From Muribaculum sp. (GTDB lineage Bacteria; Bacteroidota; Bacteroidia; Bacteroidales; Muribaculaceae), in the NCBI GenBank assembly GCA_023666965.1, contig JAMPAZ010000001.1, positions 315,405-372,753 of the forward strand: a DNA stretch of 57,349 nt. Reading direction: 5' to 3'. A program made the translations under genes and the position numbers. The notes beneath the pieces are model-generated. The model worked only from the letters and a program-made list of their open reading frames with translations, had not been told where the DNA came from and ran no database searches. This document shows positions 1 through 11,866 of the stretch, piece after piece (the first letter of the stretch is position 1; each line of letters starts with the position of its first letter).

Positions 1-1
1 C

Positions 2-307
2 TGCCATCCGGGTGTTGTTAAGCCCCACAGCAAGTTCAAAGCTTCTGTATATATCTTGAAGAAAGAAGAAGGTGGACGTCACACTCCGTTCCACAACCAC
101 TATCGTCCCCAGTTCTATATCCGTACTCTCGACGTAACCGGTGAAATTACTCTTCCCGAAGGCGTTGAAATGGTTATGCCTGGTGACCACGTAGAAATCA
201 TCGTTGAGCTTATCAACCCGGTAGCTTGCGACGCAGGTCTTCGTTTCGCTATCCGCGAAGGTGGCCGTACGGTTGGTTCTGGTCAGATTACTGAAATCCT
301 CGACTAA
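2..307 (+). CDS. tuf: Elongation factor Tu, 3' part only
   Basis: This is the C-terminal 101 residues of EF-Tu, the GTPase that brings aminoacyl-tRNA to the ribosome. The frame is already open at base 2 and the start lies before the window. Domain III signatures are visible: [25 protein letters not shown], and the ending [10 protein letters not shown]. The GTPase domain is not in the window. The gene heads the order tuf, tRNA-Trp, secE, nusG, rplK, a common bacterial arrangement, so the proteins are probably co-expressed with the transcription and translation genes downstream. I see no terminator between tuf and the tRNA. Confidence 0.97.
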   Translation, partial: CHPGVVKPHSKFKASVYILKKEEGGRHTPFHNHYRPQFYIRTLDVTGEITLPEGVEMVMPGDHVEIIVELINPVACDAGLRFAIREGGRTVGSGQITEILD

Positions 308-358
308 TCAAACCTTAAATAATCCGGGCCGTGTCAATTACGGCATGGCCCGTTACTT

Positions 359-431
359 ACGGGACTAGCTCAGTTGGTAGAGCACCGGTCTCCAAAACCG
401 GGTGTCGGGAGTTCGAGTCTCTCGTCCCGTG
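359..431 (+). tRNA. tRNA-Trp (anticodon CCA)
   Basis: A full cloverleaf can be drawn. The acceptor ACGGGAC pairs with GTCCCGT, the D stem is GCTC/GAGC, the anticodon loop CTCCAAA reads CCA, and the T arm is GGGAG with loop TTCGAGT. The discriminator is G, as usual for bacterial tRNA-Trp. A full CCA end is not encoded. It lies between tuf and secE and is probably cut out of a longer transcript. Confidence 0.96.
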
Positions 432-446
432 CAAGAAAATATTAAA

Positions 447-641
447 ATGAAGAAATTAAAACTACTTACGGATCTTCAGGAGTCCTACACCGAGTTGAGG
501 TATAAGACTTCCTGGCCATCAAGAGGTCAATTAATCAAGAGCAGTTGCATAGTGCTGATAGCTTCCGTCATTATTGCACTTATAATACTCGTTTTTGATC
601 AGGTGATTGACCATTTCATGCACTTCATATACGGTCTTTAA
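447..641 (+). CDS. secE: Preprotein translocase subunit SecE
   Basis: This 64-residue protein is the small essential subunit of the SecYEG channel, which clamps SecY in the inner membrane. It has a short amphipathic N-terminus, the conserved SWPSR motif at residues 22-26 (WPS/TR in the family), and one membrane helix over about residues 30-55. An upstream in-frame ATG at 402 lies inside tRNA-Trp and would add tRNA-derived sequence, so I chose the ATG at 447. Its position between tRNA-Trp and nusG is the classic secE setting. The single-helix form is the usual one outside enterobacteria. Confidence 0.95.
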   Translation: MKKLKLLTDLQESYTELRYKTSWPSRGQLIKSSCIVLIASVIIALIILVFDQVIDHFMHFIYGL

Positions 642-663
642 TACTTAATTCTATCGTAGGGCT

Positions 664-1224
664 ATGGCTGAAAGAAAAAAAGAATGGTATGTGCTTCGTG
701 CAATATCAGGAAAAGAGGCTAAAGTCAAGGAATTGCTTGATGCTGCAATCAAGAATACTGACTTAGGCAACTACGTGTTTCAAGTATTAATTCCTACCGA
801 AAAGGTCGTATCTACGCGTAACGGAAAGAGGGTTGTCAAAGAACGCAACCTTTATTCCGGTTATGTGTTTATAGAAGCCGATTTGCAAGGTGAAGTTATG
901 CATGAATTACGCAATACTACCAATGTCATCGACTTTCTTGGCGGACGTGGTAAGGGCAGTGCTCCCGAACCGCTCCGGCAGGCTGAAGTTATGAGGATGT
1001 TGGGGGCTGCTGATGAAATTAACGACGTTGCTGATGACGGTTTCGGCGATTTCCTTGTCGGCGAACATGTTAAGGTGACTGTAGGCCCGTTCAGCGGTTT
1101 CAACGGTGAGATTGTTGATCTCGACCACGAAAAACGCAAACTTAAGGTCGAAGTTAAGATATTCGGACGTAGCACACCCCTTGAACTCGAGGCATCGCAA
1201 GTAGAAAGAGAATTGGCAAAATAG
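664..1224 (+). CDS. nusG: Transcription termination/antitermination protein NusG
   Basis: This 186-residue protein is the NusG/Spt5 elongation factor, which binds the RNA polymerase clamp and links it to Rho or the ribosome. The N-terminal NGN domain begins with KEWYVLRAISGKEAKVKE and contains LYSGYVFIE around residues 63-71. A C-terminal KOW domain covers about residues 125-185 (VGPFSGFNGEIVDLD). Length and architecture are ordinary. It follows secE by 22 bases and precedes rplK by 56 bases, the standard secE-nusG-rplK order. Confidence 0.97.
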   Translation: MAERKKEWYVLRAISGKEAKVKELLDAAIKNTDLGNYVFQVLIPTEKVVSTRNGKRVVKERNLYSGYVFIEADLQGEVMHELRNTTNVIDFLGGRGKGSAPEPLRQAEVMRMLGAADEINDVADDGFGDFLVGEHVKVTVGPFSGFNGEIVDLDHEKRKLKVEVKIFGRSTPLELEASQVERELAK

Positions 1225-1280
1225 CTGTTACGGGCAATTAACCAAAATTCTCACATTTAACTCTATTAAAATCAATCAAA

Positions 1281-1724
1281 ATGGCTAAAGAAATTGCTGG
1301 ACAGATCAAATTGCAGATTAAAGGTGGAGCAGCAAATCCATCGCCGCCAGTAGGTCCCGCTTTGGGTTCTAAGGGCATTAACATCATGGAGTTTTGCAAG
1401 CAATTCAATGCCCGTACCCAAGACAAGGCAGGCAAGGTGCTTCCGGTTGTAATTACTTATTATACCGATAAGAGCTTTGACTTCATTGTTAAGACTCCCC
1501 CCGTGGCAATCCAGTTGCTTGAAGCGGCTAAGATTAAAAGCGGTTCCGCGGAGCCTAATCGTAAGAAGGTCGCCGAGATCACTTGGGAACAGGTTAAGGC
1601 AATTGCAGAAGACAAAATGCCCGATTTGAACTGTTTTACCGTAGAATCGGCAATGCGTATGGTTGCCGGTACAGCCAGAAGTATGGGTATTACCGTAAAG
1701 GGTGCATTCCCTGCAAATAACTAA
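1281..1724 (+). CDS. rplK: 50S ribosomal protein L11
   Basis: At 147 residues this is ribosomal protein L11, part of the GTPase-associated centre on 23S rRNA. The N-terminal domain carries the conserved [20 protein letters not shown] and [12 protein letters not shown] segments, including the proline-rich elbow. The C-terminal RNA-binding domain ends with a motif around ARSMGI. It is 15 bases upstream of rplA. In many bacteria L1 represses this operon translationally; I could not identify an L1 site here. Confidence 0.98.
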   Translation: MAKEIAGQIKLQIKGGAANPSPPVGPALGSKGINIMEFCKQFNARTQDKAGKVLPVVITYYTDKSFDFIVKTPPVAIQLLEAAKIKSGSAEPNRKKVAEITWEQVKAIAEDKMPDLNCFTVESAMRMVAGTARSMGITVKGAFPANN

Positions 1725-1739
1725 TAAACTTCAATTGAT

Positions 1740-2435
1740 ATGGGTAAACTTACTAAAAATCAAAAGTTAGCTGCGCAGAAGATTGAAGCTGGGAAGGCTT
1801 ACACTTTGGCGGAAGCCGCATCTAAGGTGAAGGAAGTGAACTACGCCAAGTTTGATGCATCTCTCGATATTGACGTGCGTCTTGGTGTAGATCCCCGTAA
1901 GGCTAATCAAATGGTGCGTGGTGTGGTTACGCTTCCTAATGGAACCGGTAAGAAAACCACTGTCCTTGTGCTCTGCAATGCAGACATGGAAGCCGCTGCC
2001 AAGGCTGCCGGCGCTGACTATGTTGGTCTTGACGAATATATCGATAAGATTAAAGGCGGATGGACTGATGTTGACGTTATTATCACACAGCCTGCCATCA
2101 TGGGTAAAATTGGTGCGCTCGGACGTATTCTTGGCCCTCGTGGCTTGATGCCTAACCCCAAAAGTGGCACAGTGACCAACGATGTTGCTAAGGCTGTAGA
2201 GGAAGTTAAGAAGGGTAAAATCGACTTCAAAGTAGACAAGAACGGTATTGTTCACTCTTCAATCGGCAAAGTTTCGTTTGACGCAGATGCCATGGTTGCT
2301 AATGCTCGCGAATTTATCAATACGCTGATTAAGCTTAAGCCCGCTACCGCTAAAGGCACATATATTAAGAGTATTTATCTTTCAAGCACTATGAGTCCGG
2401 GTGTAAAGGTTGACCCTAAGACAGTAGACGCGTAA
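1740..2435 (+). CDS. rplA: 50S ribosomal protein L1
   Basis: This 231-residue protein is ribosomal protein L1, which forms the mobile L1 stalk that moves deacylated tRNA out of the E site. Conserved segments include [13 protein letters not shown], the signature [15 protein letters not shown], and [16 protein letters not shown] near the end. Length is normal. It lies between rplK and rplJ with short gaps, so co-transcription is likely. L1 also acts as a translational repressor of its own operon in other bacteria. Confidence 0.98.
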   Translation: MGKLTKNQKLAAQKIEAGKAYTLAEAASKVKEVNYAKFDASLDIDVRLGVDPRKANQMVRGVVTLPNGTGKKTTVLVLCNADMEAAAKAAGADYVGLDEYIDKIKGGWTDVDVIITQPAIMGKIGALGRILGPRGLMPNPKSGTVTNDVAKAVEEVKKGKIDFKVDKNGIVHSSIGKVSFDADAMVANAREFINTLIKLKPATAKGTYIKSIYLSSTMSPGVKVDPKTVDA

Positions 2436-2456
2436 CCTTTAAAACTATCACGAACA

Positions 2457-2984
2457 ATGAGAAAGGAAGATAAAGGCGTTATCATTAATAAGATTGCCGA
2501 TACTCTCAAGGAATATAGCTGTTTCTACTTGGTAGAGACTGCCGGACTTGATGCAGAAAAGACAAGTGCTTTGCGCCGTGCTTGTAATGGCGCTGACATT
2601 AAGCTTGTCGTTGTAAAGAATACTCTACTTCATAAGGCTCTTGAATTGCTTGAAGGTGATTATTCCGAACTTTATCCCGCACTTCATGGAGCTACTTCGC
2701 TTATGTTGTCCAATGTCGGCAATGCTCCTGCGAAGCTGATTAAGGACGTGCTTAAGGCTGACAAGGATGCTACACTCCCTGCCCTTAAGGCCGCATATGT
2801 AGAAGAGACCGTTTATGTAGGAGCTGATCAGCTTGACACTCTTGCATCGATTAAGAGCAAGAACGAACTCATCGCCGATGTTGTCGCTATGCTCGAAGGT
2901 CCGGTCAACGAAGTGCTCTCGGCTTTGGATGCCGGTACTACCATCCATGGACTTTTGGATGCTATCGAGGAGAAGAACGCTTAA
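2457..2984 (+). CDS. rplJ: 50S ribosomal protein L10
   Basis: This 175-residue protein is L10, the base of the ribosomal stalk, which anchors L7/L12 dimers to 23S rRNA. The N-terminal domain shows the family pattern KIADTLKEYSCFYLVE and KLVVVKNTLLHKAL. The C-terminal helix that binds L12 covers about residues 140-175. Only 21 bases separate it from rplA, so the long L10 leader known from enterobacteria is absent here. The order rplJ-rplL is the conserved one. Confidence 0.96.
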   Translation: MRKEDKGVIINKIADTLKEYSCFYLVETAGLDAEKTSALRRACNGADIKLVVVKNTLLHKALELLEGDYSELYPALHGATSLMLSNVGNAPAKLIKDVLKADKDATLPALKAAYVEETVYVGADQLDTLASIKSKNELIADVVAMLEGPVNEVLSALDAGTTIHGLLDAIEEKNA

Positions 2985-3052
2985 TTCCCCTGCGGTAGAA
3001 CATTAAAATTAAAACAAATAAAACAAAACAATAACATTTAAAAATTAAGACG

Positions 3053-3427
3053 ATGGCAGATATTAAAGCTATTGCTGAAGAATTAGTCAATTTGACCGTA
3101 AAGGAAGTAAGTGAACTCAAGGCTATCCTCAAGGATGAGTATGGTATCGAGCCCGCAGCTGCAGCTGTAGCCGTAGCAGCTCCCGCAGCAGGTGGTGCCG
3201 CTCAGGAAGAAGAGAAGACTTCGTTTGACGTTGTCCTCAAGTCTGCTGGTGCAAGCAAGCTCGCAGTGGTTAAGCTCGTTAAGGAACTCACCGGTCTTGG
3301 ATTGAAGGAAGCTAAGGAACTCGTTGACGGTGCTCCCAGCACAGTTAAGGAAGGTCTTGCTAAGGCTGATGCCGAAGGCATGAAGAAGCAATTGGAAGAA
3401 GCCGGCGCTGAAGTTGAACTTAAATAA
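3053..3427 (+). CDS. rplL: 50S ribosomal protein L7/L12
   Basis: At 124 residues this is L7/L12, the multicopy stalk protein that recruits translational GTPases. The N-terminal dimerisation helix is followed by an Ala/Val/Gly-rich hinge around residues 34-50. The C-terminal factor-binding domain contains [20 protein letters not shown]. The 68-base gap to rplJ is very A-rich and has no clear Shine-Dalgarno sequence; such A-rich stretches are thought to assist initiation in Bacteroidota. A strong hairpin follows the gene. Confidence 0.98.
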   Translation: MADIKAIAEELVNLTVKEVSELKAILKDEYGIEPAAAAVAVAAPAAGGAAQEEEKTSFDVVLKSAGASKLAVVKLVKELTGLGLKEAKELVDGAPSTVKEGLAKADAEGMKKQLEEAGAEVELK

Positions 3428-3451
3428 TACTGCCTGTTAATCAGGTATATG

Positions 3452-3488
3452 GGTTAAGAATCATTCATTAGGTGATTCTTAACCTTTT
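3452..3488 (+). terminator. Hairpin between rplL and rpoB (partial terminator or processing site)
   Basis: GGTTAAGAATCA pairs perfectly with TGATTCTTAACC across a 9-base loop and is followed by TTTTT, which is the form of an intrinsic terminator. It stands 46 bases before rpoB. In enterobacteria an attenuator and an RNase III site in this same gap lower polymerase output relative to ribosomal protein output. The same role here is inference. Confidence 0.8.
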
Positions 3489-3533
3489 TGTGCTATATTT
3501 TAGTCAAGTTCATTTCCTTAACGTTTTTTATTA

Positions 3534-6500
3534 ATGTCAGTTCCATCTAAAAAACCTCGTATAAATTTTACATCGGTAAAGAATCCCCTTCCATATCCTG
3601 ATTTTTTGGAGGTCCAGCTTAAGTCGTTCCAAGACTTTTTGCAACTTGATACCCCCCCTGAAAAGCGAAATAATGAAGGGCTTTATAAGGTGTTTGCCGA
3701 GAATTTCCCTATTGTGGACACGCGTAATAACTACGTGCTCGAATTTCTCGACTACTATATCGATCCTCCGCGCTACACCATAACTGAGTGTCTGGAGAGA
3801 GGGTTGACCTATAGTGTGCCCCTCAAGGCAAAATTAAAACTTTACTGCACAGACCCCGACCACGAAGACTTTGAACCGAAGATTCAGGATGTTTATCTCG
3901 GCTCGATTCCGTATATGACTGCTCAAGGCACGTTTGTTATTAATGGTGCAGAGCGTGTTGTCGTGTCTCAGCTTCACCGTTCGCCCGGTGTATTCTTTGG
4001 GCAGAGCACACATGCGAACGGTACAAAACTGTATTCCGCTCGTATTATTCCGTTCCGTGGGTCTTGGATAGAATTTGCTACTGACATTAATAACGTCATG
4101 TACGCTTATATCGACCGCAAAAAGAAGCTCCCCGTGACCACTCTTTTGCGTGCGATTGGTCTTGAGAGCGATAAGGATATTATTGAGATTTTTGGTCTTG
4201 CTGAGGAGGTCAAGGTCAACAAGACTAATCTTAAAAAAGCTGTCGGCCGTAAACTTGCCGCCCGTGTACTTAAGACATGGGTCGAGGACTTCGTTGACGA
4301 AGATACCGGTGAAGTGGTTTCCATCGAGCGTAATCAAGTCGTTATCGATCGTGAGACAGTTCTTGAGGAAGAGCACATCGATGAGATTATCGATGCCGGT
4401 GCGCAGACCGTGCTTCTCCACAAAGAAGATGCGAATACCAGCGATTACTCGATAATTTTCAATACACTCCAGAAAGATACAAGTAACTCCGAAAAGGAGG
4501 CAATTCAATATATTTATAGACAGCTCCGCAACGCGGAGCCGCCGGATGATGCCTCGGCTCGTGAGGTGATAACTAACCTTTTCTTTTCCGAAAAGCGCTA
4601 TGACCTCGGTGAAGTAGGCCGATACCGCATCAATAAAAAACTCGGTTTGGGTACCTCAATGGATGTTAAAGTCCTCACTAAGGAGGATATTATTGCCATC
4701 ATTAAGTATCTTATCGAGCTTATAAACTCCAAGACTGACGTCGACGACATCGACCACCTGAGCAATCGTCGTGTGCGTACCGTCGGCGAACAGCTTTACA
4801 ATCAATTTGGTGTGGGTCTTGCCCGCATGTCGCGTACTATTCGTGAGCGTATGAATGTTCGTGACAACGAAGACTTCACCCCGATTGATCTTATCAATGC
4901 GAAGACTATCTCTTCGGTAATTAATACCTTCTTCGGTACAAATGCTTTGTCGCAGTTCATGGATCAGACAAACCCATTGGCCGAAATGACCCATAAGCGC
5001 CGTATGTCGGCTCTCGGGCCCGGTGGTCTTTCCCGTGAGCGTGCAGGTTTCGAGGTTCGCGACGTGCACTATACCCACTATGGACGTCTATGTCCTATTG
5101 AGACACCGGAAGGACCGAACATCGGTCTGATTTCTTCGCTTTGTGTTTATGCAAAAATAAATGACCTCGGCTTTATAGAGACACCTTATCGCAAAGTTGA
5201 TAAGGAAAATGCCCGAGTTAATATAAACAACGACGAGATTGTATATCTCACAGCCGAAGTCGAAGAGGGTAAGATAATTGCGCAAGGTAACGCTCCCTTA
5301 GCCGACGACGGATCATTTATACGCGATCGCGTCAAAGCGCGTCTGGATGCCGACTTCCCGATTGTGGCTCCCAACGAGGTTGATCTTATGGACGTTTCTC
5401 CGACGCAGATAGCTTCAATAGCGGCATCGTTGATTCCGTTCCTTGAGCACGACGACGCAAACCGCGCATTGATGGGATCTAACATGATGCGTCAGGCTGT
5501 TCCGTTGCTTCGTTCCGAGGCTCCTATCGTGGGCACCGGCTTGGAAGGTCAACTTATACGCGACTCACGTACCCAGATTACTGCCGAAGGCGACGGTGTC
5601 ATCGAATATGTCGACGCTACCGTTATCCGTATTCGTTACGACCGCACTGAGGACGAAGAGTTTGTTGCGTTTGAGGATGCTGTTAAGGAATATCGAATCC
5701 CGAAATTCCGCATGACCAACCAAAGCACCACAATTGACCTTCGTCCAATCTGCGAGAAGGGTCAGAGAGTGACTGCCGGTCAAATTTTGACTGAAGGATA
5801 TTCTACCGAAAACGGTGAACTTGCGCTCGGCCGTAACCTTAAAGTGGCATTCATGCCTTGGAAGGGTTACAACTATGAGGACGCTATTGTGCTTAACGAG
5901 CGTGTGGTAAGAGAGGATATTCTGACTTCGGTTCATGTTGACGACTACACCCTCGAAGTACGCGAGACCAAGCGAGGTATGGAGGAACTCACAAGCGACA
6001 TACCTAATGTCAGCGAGGATGCTACAAAGGATCTTGACGAACGCGGTATCATTCGTGTAGGTGCGCATGTTGCTCCTGGCGATATAATCATTGGTAAGAT
6101 TACTCCTAAGGGTGAGTCTGATCCCACTCCTGAAGAGAAACTCCTTCGTGCCATATTCGGCGACAAAGCCGGTGATGTAAAGGATGCCTCTTTGAAGGCT
6201 ACTCCATCATTGAAGGGTGTCGTTATAGGTACCAACTTGTTCTCCCGCGCCGCTAAGAAAAAGAAGACCAAGAGTGCAAATGCTCAACTTCCGAAGCTTG
6301 ACGAGGAGTATGAAGAAAAGCAGGCGAAGCTTCTCGATGTACTGATAGATAAATTGATGGTTCTCACTGCCGATAAACCCTCGCAAGGTGTTAAGGACTT
6401 CTTGGGTGCCGACATTATAGCTAAAGGTGCCGACTTTACACCGGCAGCGTTGAAGAGCATCAATTACGATACTGTAAACCTATCAAAGTGGACGGCCGAC

Positions 6501-7352
6501 GAGCATACCAATGAGCTTATCCGTGCGACTATCGTAAACTATCTGCGTAAATACAAGGAAATTGATGCCGAATTGCGCCGAAAGAAATTTGACATCTCCA
6601 TAGGTGACGATCTTCCCTCGGGTATCATGCAAATGGCCAAAGTATATATCGCCAAAAAACGTAAAATTAGCGTTGGCGACAAGATGGCAGGACGTCACGG
6701 TAACAAGGGTATCGTGTCGCGAATCGTTCGTCAAGAGGATATGCCGTTCCTGGCTGATGGTACTCCTGTAGATATAGTGCTTAACCCTCTGGGTGTGCCG
6801 TCTCGTATGAACCTTGGTCAGATTTTTGAGACTGTTCTCGGTTGGTCGGGTGCAATACTCGGCGAAAAATTCGCAACACCTATCTTCGACGGTGCAAGCC
6901 TCGATGACTTGAACAACTGGACTGATAAAGCCGGTCTGCCGCGCTACGGTAAAACATATCTATATGACGGAGGCACGGGCGAACGTTTCGACCAGCCCGC
7001 CACAGTCGGTGTAATCTACATGCTTAAACTGGGTCACATGGTTGAGGATAAGATGCACGCCCGTAGTATCGGTCCGTATTCGCTCATCACTCAGCAACCT
7101 TTGGGAGGTAAAGCTCAGTTCGGTGGACAGCGTTTCGGGGAAATGGAAGTTTGGGCGCTTGAAGCATTCGGCGCATCCCACATACTCCAGGAGATTCTTA
7201 CCATCAAGAGTGATGATGTCAACGGACGCAGCAAGGCATATGAGGCCATTGTCAAGGGCGATCCGATGCCAACCCCCGGAATACCCGAATCCCTCAACGT
7301 ACTTCTACACGAGCTTCGCGGTCTCGGCTTGAGCATCAACCTTGAGCAATAA
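3534..7352 (+). CDS. rpoB: RNA polymerase subunit beta
   Basis: This 1272-residue protein is the catalytic beta subunit of RNA polymerase. The rifampicin pocket is at about residues 466-500 ([16 protein letters not shown] then [13 protein letters not shown]). The Asp, His and Ser residues where resistance mutations usually arise are all wild type, so the sequence suggests susceptibility. Other landmarks are [38 protein letters not shown] and the C-terminal [21 protein letters not shown]. Length fits Bacteroidota RpoB. The gene follows the rplL hairpin and lies 33 bases before rpoC. Confidence 0.99.
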   Translation: MSVPSKKPRINFTSVKNPLPYPDFLEVQLKSFQDFLQLDTPPEKRNNEGLYKVFAENFPIVDTRNNYVLEFLDYYIDPPRYTITECLERGLTYSVPLKAKLKLYCTDPDHEDFEPKIQDVYLGSIPYMTAQGTFVINGAERVVVSQLHRSPGVFFGQSTHANGTKLYSARIIPFRGSWIEFATDINNVMYAYIDRKKKLPVTTLLRAIGLESDKDIIEIFGLAEEVKVNKTNLKKAVGRKLAARVLKTWVEDFVDEDTGEVVSIERNQVVIDRETVLEEEHIDEIIDAGAQTVLLHKEDANTSDYSIIFNTLQKDTSNSEKEAIQYIYRQLRNAEPPDDASAREVITNLFFSEKRYDLGEVGRYRINKKLGLGTSMDVKVLTKEDIIAIIKYLIELINSKTDVDDIDHLSNRRVRTVGEQLYNQFGVGLARMSRTIRERMNVRDNEDFTPIDLINAKTISSVINTFFGTNALSQFMDQTNPLAEMTHKRRMSALGPGGLSRERAGFEVRDVHYTHYGRLCPIETPEGPNIGLISSLCVYAKINDLGFIETPYRKVDKENARVNINNDEIVYLTAEVEEGKIIAQGNAPLADDGSFIRDRVKARLDADFPIVAPNEVDLMDVSPTQIASIAASLIPFLEHDDANRALMGSNMMRQAVPLLRSEAPIVGTGLEGQLIRDSRTQITAEGDGVIEYVDATVIRIRYDRTEDEEFVAFEDAVKEYRIPKFRMTNQSTTIDLRPICEKGQRVTAGQILTEGYSTENGELALGRNLKVAFMPWKGYNYEDAIVLNERVVREDILTSVHVDDYTLEVRETKRGMEELTSDIPNVSEDATKDLDERGIIRVGAHVAPGDIIIGKITPKGESDPTPEEKLLRAIFGDKAGDVKDASLKATPSLKGVVIGTNLFSRAAKKKKTKSANAQLPKLDEEYEEKQAKLLDVLIDKLMVLTADKPSQGVKDFLGADIIAKGADFTPAALKSINYDTVNLSKWTADEHTNELIRATIVNYLRKYKEIDAELRRKKFDISIGDDLPSGIMQMAKVYIAKKRKISVGDKMAGRHGNKGIVSRIVRQEDMPFLADGTPVDIVLNPLGVPSRMNLGQIFETVLGWSGAILGEKFATPIFDGASLDDLNNWTDKAGLPRYGKTYLYDGGTGERFDQPATVGVIYMLKLGHMVEDKMHARSIGPYSLITQQPLGGKAQFGGQRFGEMEVWALEAFGASHILQEILTIKSDDVNGRSKAYEAIVKGDPMPTPGIPESLNVLLHELRGLGLSINLEQ

Positions 7353-7385
7353 TATTTTTATAGAAAAGAAAGGAATAACTTAAAT

Positions 7386-10300
7386 ATGGCTTTTAGAAAA
7401 GACAATAAATCAAAAACCGGGTTCTCAAAAATTTCCATCGGACTTGCTTCGCCCGAGGAGATTCTTGAGAAGTCCAGCGGTGAGGTACTGAAGCCCGAAA
7501 CCATCAACTACCGCACTTACAAGCCTGAGCGCGACGGTCTGTTCTGCGAAAAGATATTCGGTCCGGTAAAGGACTACGAATGTCACTGCGGAAAGTATAA
7601 GCGCATCCGTTATAAAGGCATTGTTTGTGACCGATGCGGTGTCATGGTGACCGAGAAGAAGGTGCGCCGTGAAAGGATGGGACACATTAAGCTTGTTGTG
7701 CCGGTCGCCCACATTTGGTATTTCCGTTCATTGCCTAATAAGATTGGCTATCTGCTCGGTCTGCCCTCGAAGAAGCTTGACGCTGTAATTTACTATGAAC
7801 GTTACGTAGTAATACAGCCGGGTGCCGCCGAAGGCGTACAGGAGCTTGACCTGCTCTCTGAAGAAGAATATTTCGACATTCTTGATAAACTTCCTAAGGA
7901 GAACCAGCTTCTTGAAGACTCTGACCCGAATAAGTTTATCGCCAAGATGGGTGCCGAGGCTGTATATGACCTATTAACACGTCTCGACCTCGATTCGCTT
8001 TCTTACGAACTTCGTCATCGTGCCAACACTGATGGCTCTCAGCAGCGTAAGAACGAGGCTCTTAAACGTCTTCAGATTGTCGAATCTTTCCGCGCATCGC
8101 GCAATCGTAACAAGCCCGAATGGATGATTCTCCAGGCAGTCCCTGTGATTCCGCCTGAACTCCGTCCGTTGGTTCCTCTTGATGGTGGGCGCTTTGCTAC
8201 ATCCGATCTTAACGACCTATATAGGCGAGTTATCATACGTAACAACCGCTTGAAACGACTTATCGAAATCAAAGCCCCCGAGGTGATTTTGCGCAACGAA
8301 AAGCGCATGTTGCAGGAGGCTGTAGATTCGCTCCTTGACAATTCCCGCAAATCGTCGGCAGTAAAGACAGAGGCCAACCGTCCTCTTAAGTCTCTTTCCG
8401 ACTCTCTTAAAGGAAAGCAAGGACGTTTCCGTCAGAACCTTCTCGGTAAACGTGTCGACTATTCGGCTCGTTCGGTAATCGTCGTAGGCCCTGAACTTAA
8501 GATGCACGAATGCGGTATTCCTAAGAACATGGCGGCAGAGCTTTACAAGCCGTTCATCATCCGTAAATTGATTGAGCGCGGCATTGTGAAGACCGTTAAG
8601 TCTGCCAAGAAGATAGTTGACCGCAAGGAGCCGGTGGTTTGGGATATTCTCGAGCATGTTATGAAGGGACATCCCGTGTTGCTTAACCGTGCCCCGACAT
8701 TGCACCGCCTTGGTATTCAGGCTTTCCAGCCCAAGATGATTGAAGGCAAGGCCATTCAGCTGCATCCGCTTGCTTGTACGGCATTTAACGCCGACTTCGA
8801 CGGTGACCAAATGGCTGTCCACCTCCCTCTTGGCAACGAAGCTGTGCTTGAGGCACAAATGCTTATGCTCGGTGCTCATAACATTCTTAACCCTGCTAAT
8901 GGTGCGCCTATCACTGTGCCTTCTCAGGACATGGTGCTCGGTTTGTACTACATCACCAAACTTCGTCCCGGTGATAAGGGCGAAGGTCATAAATTCTATG
9001 GCCCTGAAGAGGCTGAAATTGCTTACAATGAGGGTAGGGTGACGCTTCACGCACCGATTACAGTCATGGTAGATGATGTGGATGAAGATGGAAATCCGAT
9101 TAAGCATCTTGTAGAAAATACTTCCGTCGGACGTATCCTCGTCAATCAGTATGTGCCGAAAGAGATTGGATATGTCAACCAGATTCTTTCAAAGAAGTCG
9201 CTCCGCGACATTATTGGTAAGGTCATAAACACTTGCGGTGTGACGCGCTCCGCCCAGTTCCTCGACGACATCAAGAACCTTGGCTATTACATGGCATTCA
9301 AGGGTGGTCTGTCGTTCAACCTTGGCGATGTGCTTATCCCTGCTGAGAAAGAGCAACTTGTTGCTGAAGGAAACGAACAGGTTCAGGAGGTGCTCAACAA
9401 TTATGCGATGGGCTTCATCACGAATAACGAGCGCTACAATCAGATAATTGATATTTGGACGCACGTCAACAGCCGTCTGACCGACACTTTGATGAAGCAG
9501 ATGACCGAGGCTAACCAAGGATTCAACTCCGTATTTATGATGCTTGACTCCGGTGCCCGTGGTTCTAAGGACCAGATTCGTCAGCTTGCCGGTATGCGTG
9601 GTCTTATGGCTAAACCGCAGAAAGCTGGTGCAGAAGGTGGTCAGATTATTGAGAACCCGATTCTTGCTAACTTCAAGGAAGGTCTTTCGGTGTTGGAGTA
9701 CTTCATCTCTACTCACGGTGCCCGTAAAGGTCTTGCCGACACTGCGTTGAAGACTGCCGATGCCGGTTACCTGACTCGTCGCCTAGTTGACGTGGCTCAT
9801 GACGTGATTATACATGAAGAAGACTGTGGCACCCTCCGTGGTCTTGTATGCACTGAGATTAAGAACAATGAAGAAGTAGTAGCTTCTCTTGCTGAACGTA
9901 TTCTCGGACGTGTATCTGTTCATGATGTTGTCGATCCTATCTCGGGTGAAATTATCGTGGCTTCGGGTGAGGAAATCGATGAAGTAGCAGCCAAGCGCAT
10001 CAACGATTCTCCTATTGAGTCTGTCGAAATCCGTTCTGTGCTCACTTGCGAATCAAAGAAGGGCGTTTGCGCTAAATGCTACGGACGCAACTTGTCCAAC
10101 AATCGACTTGTCCAAAAAGGCGAGGCTGTCGGTGTAATCGCGGCTCAGTCAATCGGTGAACCGGGTACCCAGCTTACTCTACGTACATTCCACGTCGGTG
10201 GTGTGGCTTCTAACATTGCCGCCGTTTCCACTATAACCTCCCGTTATGAAGGTGTCCTTGAAATTGAAGAACTCCGTACTGTCACTACTGACGAGAAAGG

Positions 10301-11687
10301 TCCTAACGGCGAACCTGTAGACGTAGTAATTGGTCGTTTGGCCGAAATGCGTATCATTGATCCTAACACGAAGATGATGCTCACCAACGCCAACATTCCT
10401 TACGGCTCGAAGCTATACTTTGCTAACGGAGCCAAGGTGAAGAAAGGCGACGTTATTTGCGAATGGGACCCGTTCAACGCCGTTATTATTTCGGAAGTTT
10501 CAGGACGAATTGAGTTCCAGAATCTTGTCGACAACGTGACTTACCGCATAGACTACGACGAACAGACCGGTCTTGAAGATAAGATTATCATAGAATCTAA
10601 AGACCGTACGCGAGTTCCTGAGGCTAACATCGTTGATGCAAACGGACAAGTGCTGAAAACATACGCACTTCCCGTGGGCGCCCACCTTATGGTAGAAGAC
10701 GGTGCCGAGCTTAAGACCGGCGATGTGCTTGTCAAGATTCCTCGTTCAGCGGGTAATGCCGGTGACATCACCGGTGGTCTGCCTCGTGTCACTGAGCTGT
10801 TCGAGGCCCGCAACCCGTCTAATCCTGCAATCGTTTCTGAAATCGACGGCGAAGTCAAGTTTGGCAAGGTTAAGCGCGGAAATCGTGAAATTTCAGTCAC
10901 TTCCAAGCTTGGAGAAGTCAAGAAATATCTTGTACCTCTGTCGAAGCAGATTCTTGTTCAAGAAAATGACTATGTACGTGCCGGAACACCGCTCTCCGAC
11001 GGAGCAATCACCCCTGCCGACATCCTTAACATCATGGGTCCGACTGCCGTTCAAGAGTATATCGTCAACGAAGTCCAGGATGTATACCGTATGCAAGGTG
11101 TGAAGATCAATGACAAACATTTTGAAGTCATTGTCCGCCAGATGATGCGTAAGGTCAACATTCTTGACCCTGGCGACACATGCTTCCTCGAGCAGCAGAT
11201 TGTCGACAAGCGTGAGTTCATGGAAGAGAACGACCGTATTTGGGGAAAGAAGGTGGTTGTGGATGCCGGCGACAGCGAAAATGTAAAGCCGGGTCAGATA
11301 ATCACTGCCCGTAAGCTCCGCGACGAAAATTCAGCTCTGAAGCGCCGTGACCTTAAGACGGTGACTGTGCGCGATGCCGTTCCGGCCACATCGGAACAGA
11401 TTCTTCAGGGTATCACCCGCGCCGCCCTCCAGACTTCAAGCTTCATGTCGGCCGCTTCATTCCAGGAGACTACCAAGGTGCTCAACGAGGCAGCTATCAA
11501 CGGTAAGGTTGACAATCTTGAAGGTATGAAGGAGAACGTTATCTGTGGTCACTTGATTCCTGCCGGTACCGGTTTGCGTGAATATAGCTCGCTCGTCGTA
11601 GCCGGTAAAGATGACATTGACACTGTGTTTGATCCGGCTCGCGACGCGGCTGAAATCATCGACGTAGTTCACGAGGAGATTAAATAG
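7386..11687 (+). CDS. rpoC: RNA polymerase subunit beta'
   Basis: This 1433-residue protein is the beta' subunit of RNA polymerase. The N-terminal zinc ribbon is seen as [20 protein letters not shown] near residue 65. The catalytic magnesium loop NADFDGDQM starts at residue 468, with Asp470, Asp472 and Asp474. The second zinc site uses CGTLRGLVC and [11 protein letters not shown]. The trigger-loop region contains [18 protein letters not shown]. It is the last gene of the operon; a strong terminator begins 33 bases after its stop. Confidence 0.99.
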   Translation: MAFRKDNKSKTGFSKISIGLASPEEILEKSSGEVLKPETINYRTYKPERDGLFCEKIFGPVKDYECHCGKYKRIRYKGIVCDRCGVMVTEKKVRRERMGHIKLVVPVAHIWYFRSLPNKIGYLLGLPSKKLDAVIYYERYVVIQPGAAEGVQELDLLSEEEYFDILDKLPKENQLLEDSDPNKFIAKMGAEAVYDLLTRLDLDSLSYELRHRANTDGSQQRKNEALKRLQIVESFRASRNRNKPEWMILQAVPVIPPELRPLVPLDGGRFATSDLNDLYRRVIIRNNRLKRLIEIKAPEVILRNEKRMLQEAVDSLLDNSRKSSAVKTEANRPLKSLSDSLKGKQGRFRQNLLGKRVDYSARSVIVVGPELKMHECGIPKNMAAELYKPFIIRKLIERGIVKTVKSAKKIVDRKEPVVWDILEHVMKGHPVLLNRAPTLHRLGIQAFQPKMIEGKAIQLHPLACTAFNADFDGDQMAVHLPLGNEAVLEAQMLMLGAHNILNPANGAPITVPSQDMVLGLYYITKLRPGDKGEGHKFYGPEEAEIAYNEGRVTLHAPITVMVDDVDEDGNPIKHLVENTSVGRILVNQYVPKEIGYVNQILSKKSLRDIIGKVINTCGVTRSAQFLDDIKNLGYYMAFKGGLSFNLGDVLIPAEKEQLVAEGNEQVQEVLNNYAMGFITNNERYNQIIDIWTHVNSRLTDTLMKQMTEANQGFNSVFMMLDSGARGSKDQIRQLAGMRGLMAKPQKAGAEGGQIIENPILANFKEGLSVLEYFISTHGARKGLADTALKTADAGYLTRRLVDVAHDVIIHEEDCGTLRGLVCTEIKNNEEVVASLAERILGRVSVHDVVDPISGEIIVASGEEIDEVAAKRINDSPIESVEIRSVLTCESKKGVCAKCYGRNLSNNRLVQKGEAVGVIAAQSIGEPGTQLTLRTFHVGGVASNIAAVSTITSRYEGVLEIEELRTVTTDEKGPNGEPVDVVIGRLAEMRIIDPNTKMMLTNANIPYGSKLYFANGAKVKKGDVICEWDPFNAVIISEVSGRIEFQNLVDNVTYRIDYDEQTGLEDKIIIESKDRTRVPEANIVDANGQVLKTYALPVGAHLMVEDGAELKTGDVLVKIPRSAGNAGDITGGLPRVTELFEARNPSNPAIVSEIDGEVKFGKVKRGNREISVTSKLGEVKKYLVPLSKQILVQENDYVRAGTPLSDGAITPADILNIMGPTAVQEYIVNEVQDVYRMQGVKINDKHFEVIVRQMMRKVNILDPGDTCFLEQQIVDKREFMEENDRIWGKKVVVDAGDSENVKPGQIITARKLRDENSALKRRDLKTVTVRDAVPATSEQILQGITRAALQTSSFMSAASFQETTKVLNEAAINGKVDNLEGMKENVICGHLIPAGTGLREYSSLVVAGKDDIDTVFDPARDAAEIIDVVHEEIK

Positions 11688-11720
11688 AATTTAATATTTT
11701 AATCGCATAAATTGCAGATG

Positions 11721-11754
11721 AGAGCCACCGACAGTGATGTCGGTGGCTCTTTTT
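11721..11754 (+). terminator. Intrinsic terminator after rpoC
   Basis: AGAGCCACCGACA pairs perfectly with TGTCGGTGGCTCT across the loop GTGA, followed by TTTT. It is a GC-rich 13-bp stem and closes the ribosomal-protein/rpoBC operon. Confidence 0.95.
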
Positions 11755-11840
11755 AGTTATCTTTGCTTTGGATTTCATAAATCTTGTCAAAGGTTTGGCA
11801 ATAATGGACATATTGCTATACTTTTTCGGAAATAAATAAG

Positions 11841-11848
11841 TAACTTTG
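11841..11848 (+). promoter_or_regulatory. Bacteroidota -7 element (TAACTTTG)
   Basis: TAACTTTG matches TAnnTTTG and ends 18 bases before the ATG at 11867. No TTTG lies at the ideal -33 spacing. An in-frame TTG at 11846 falls inside this element, which argues for starting the downstream gene at 11867. Confidence 0.5.
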
Positions 11849-11866
11849 TACTATAAGTATAGGCCG

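Noticed and set aside
402-446. Longer secE start at 402
   Set aside because: The added codons lie within tRNA-Trp; SecE normally starts near MKKLKLL at 447.
3649-3655. C7 run in rpoB
   Set aside because: It lies in frame in an essential gene; a length switch is not plausible.
11846-11866. TTG start seven codons before the LtaS-like gene
   Set aside because: The TTG is part of the TAACTTTG promoter box, so it would not be transcribed usefully.
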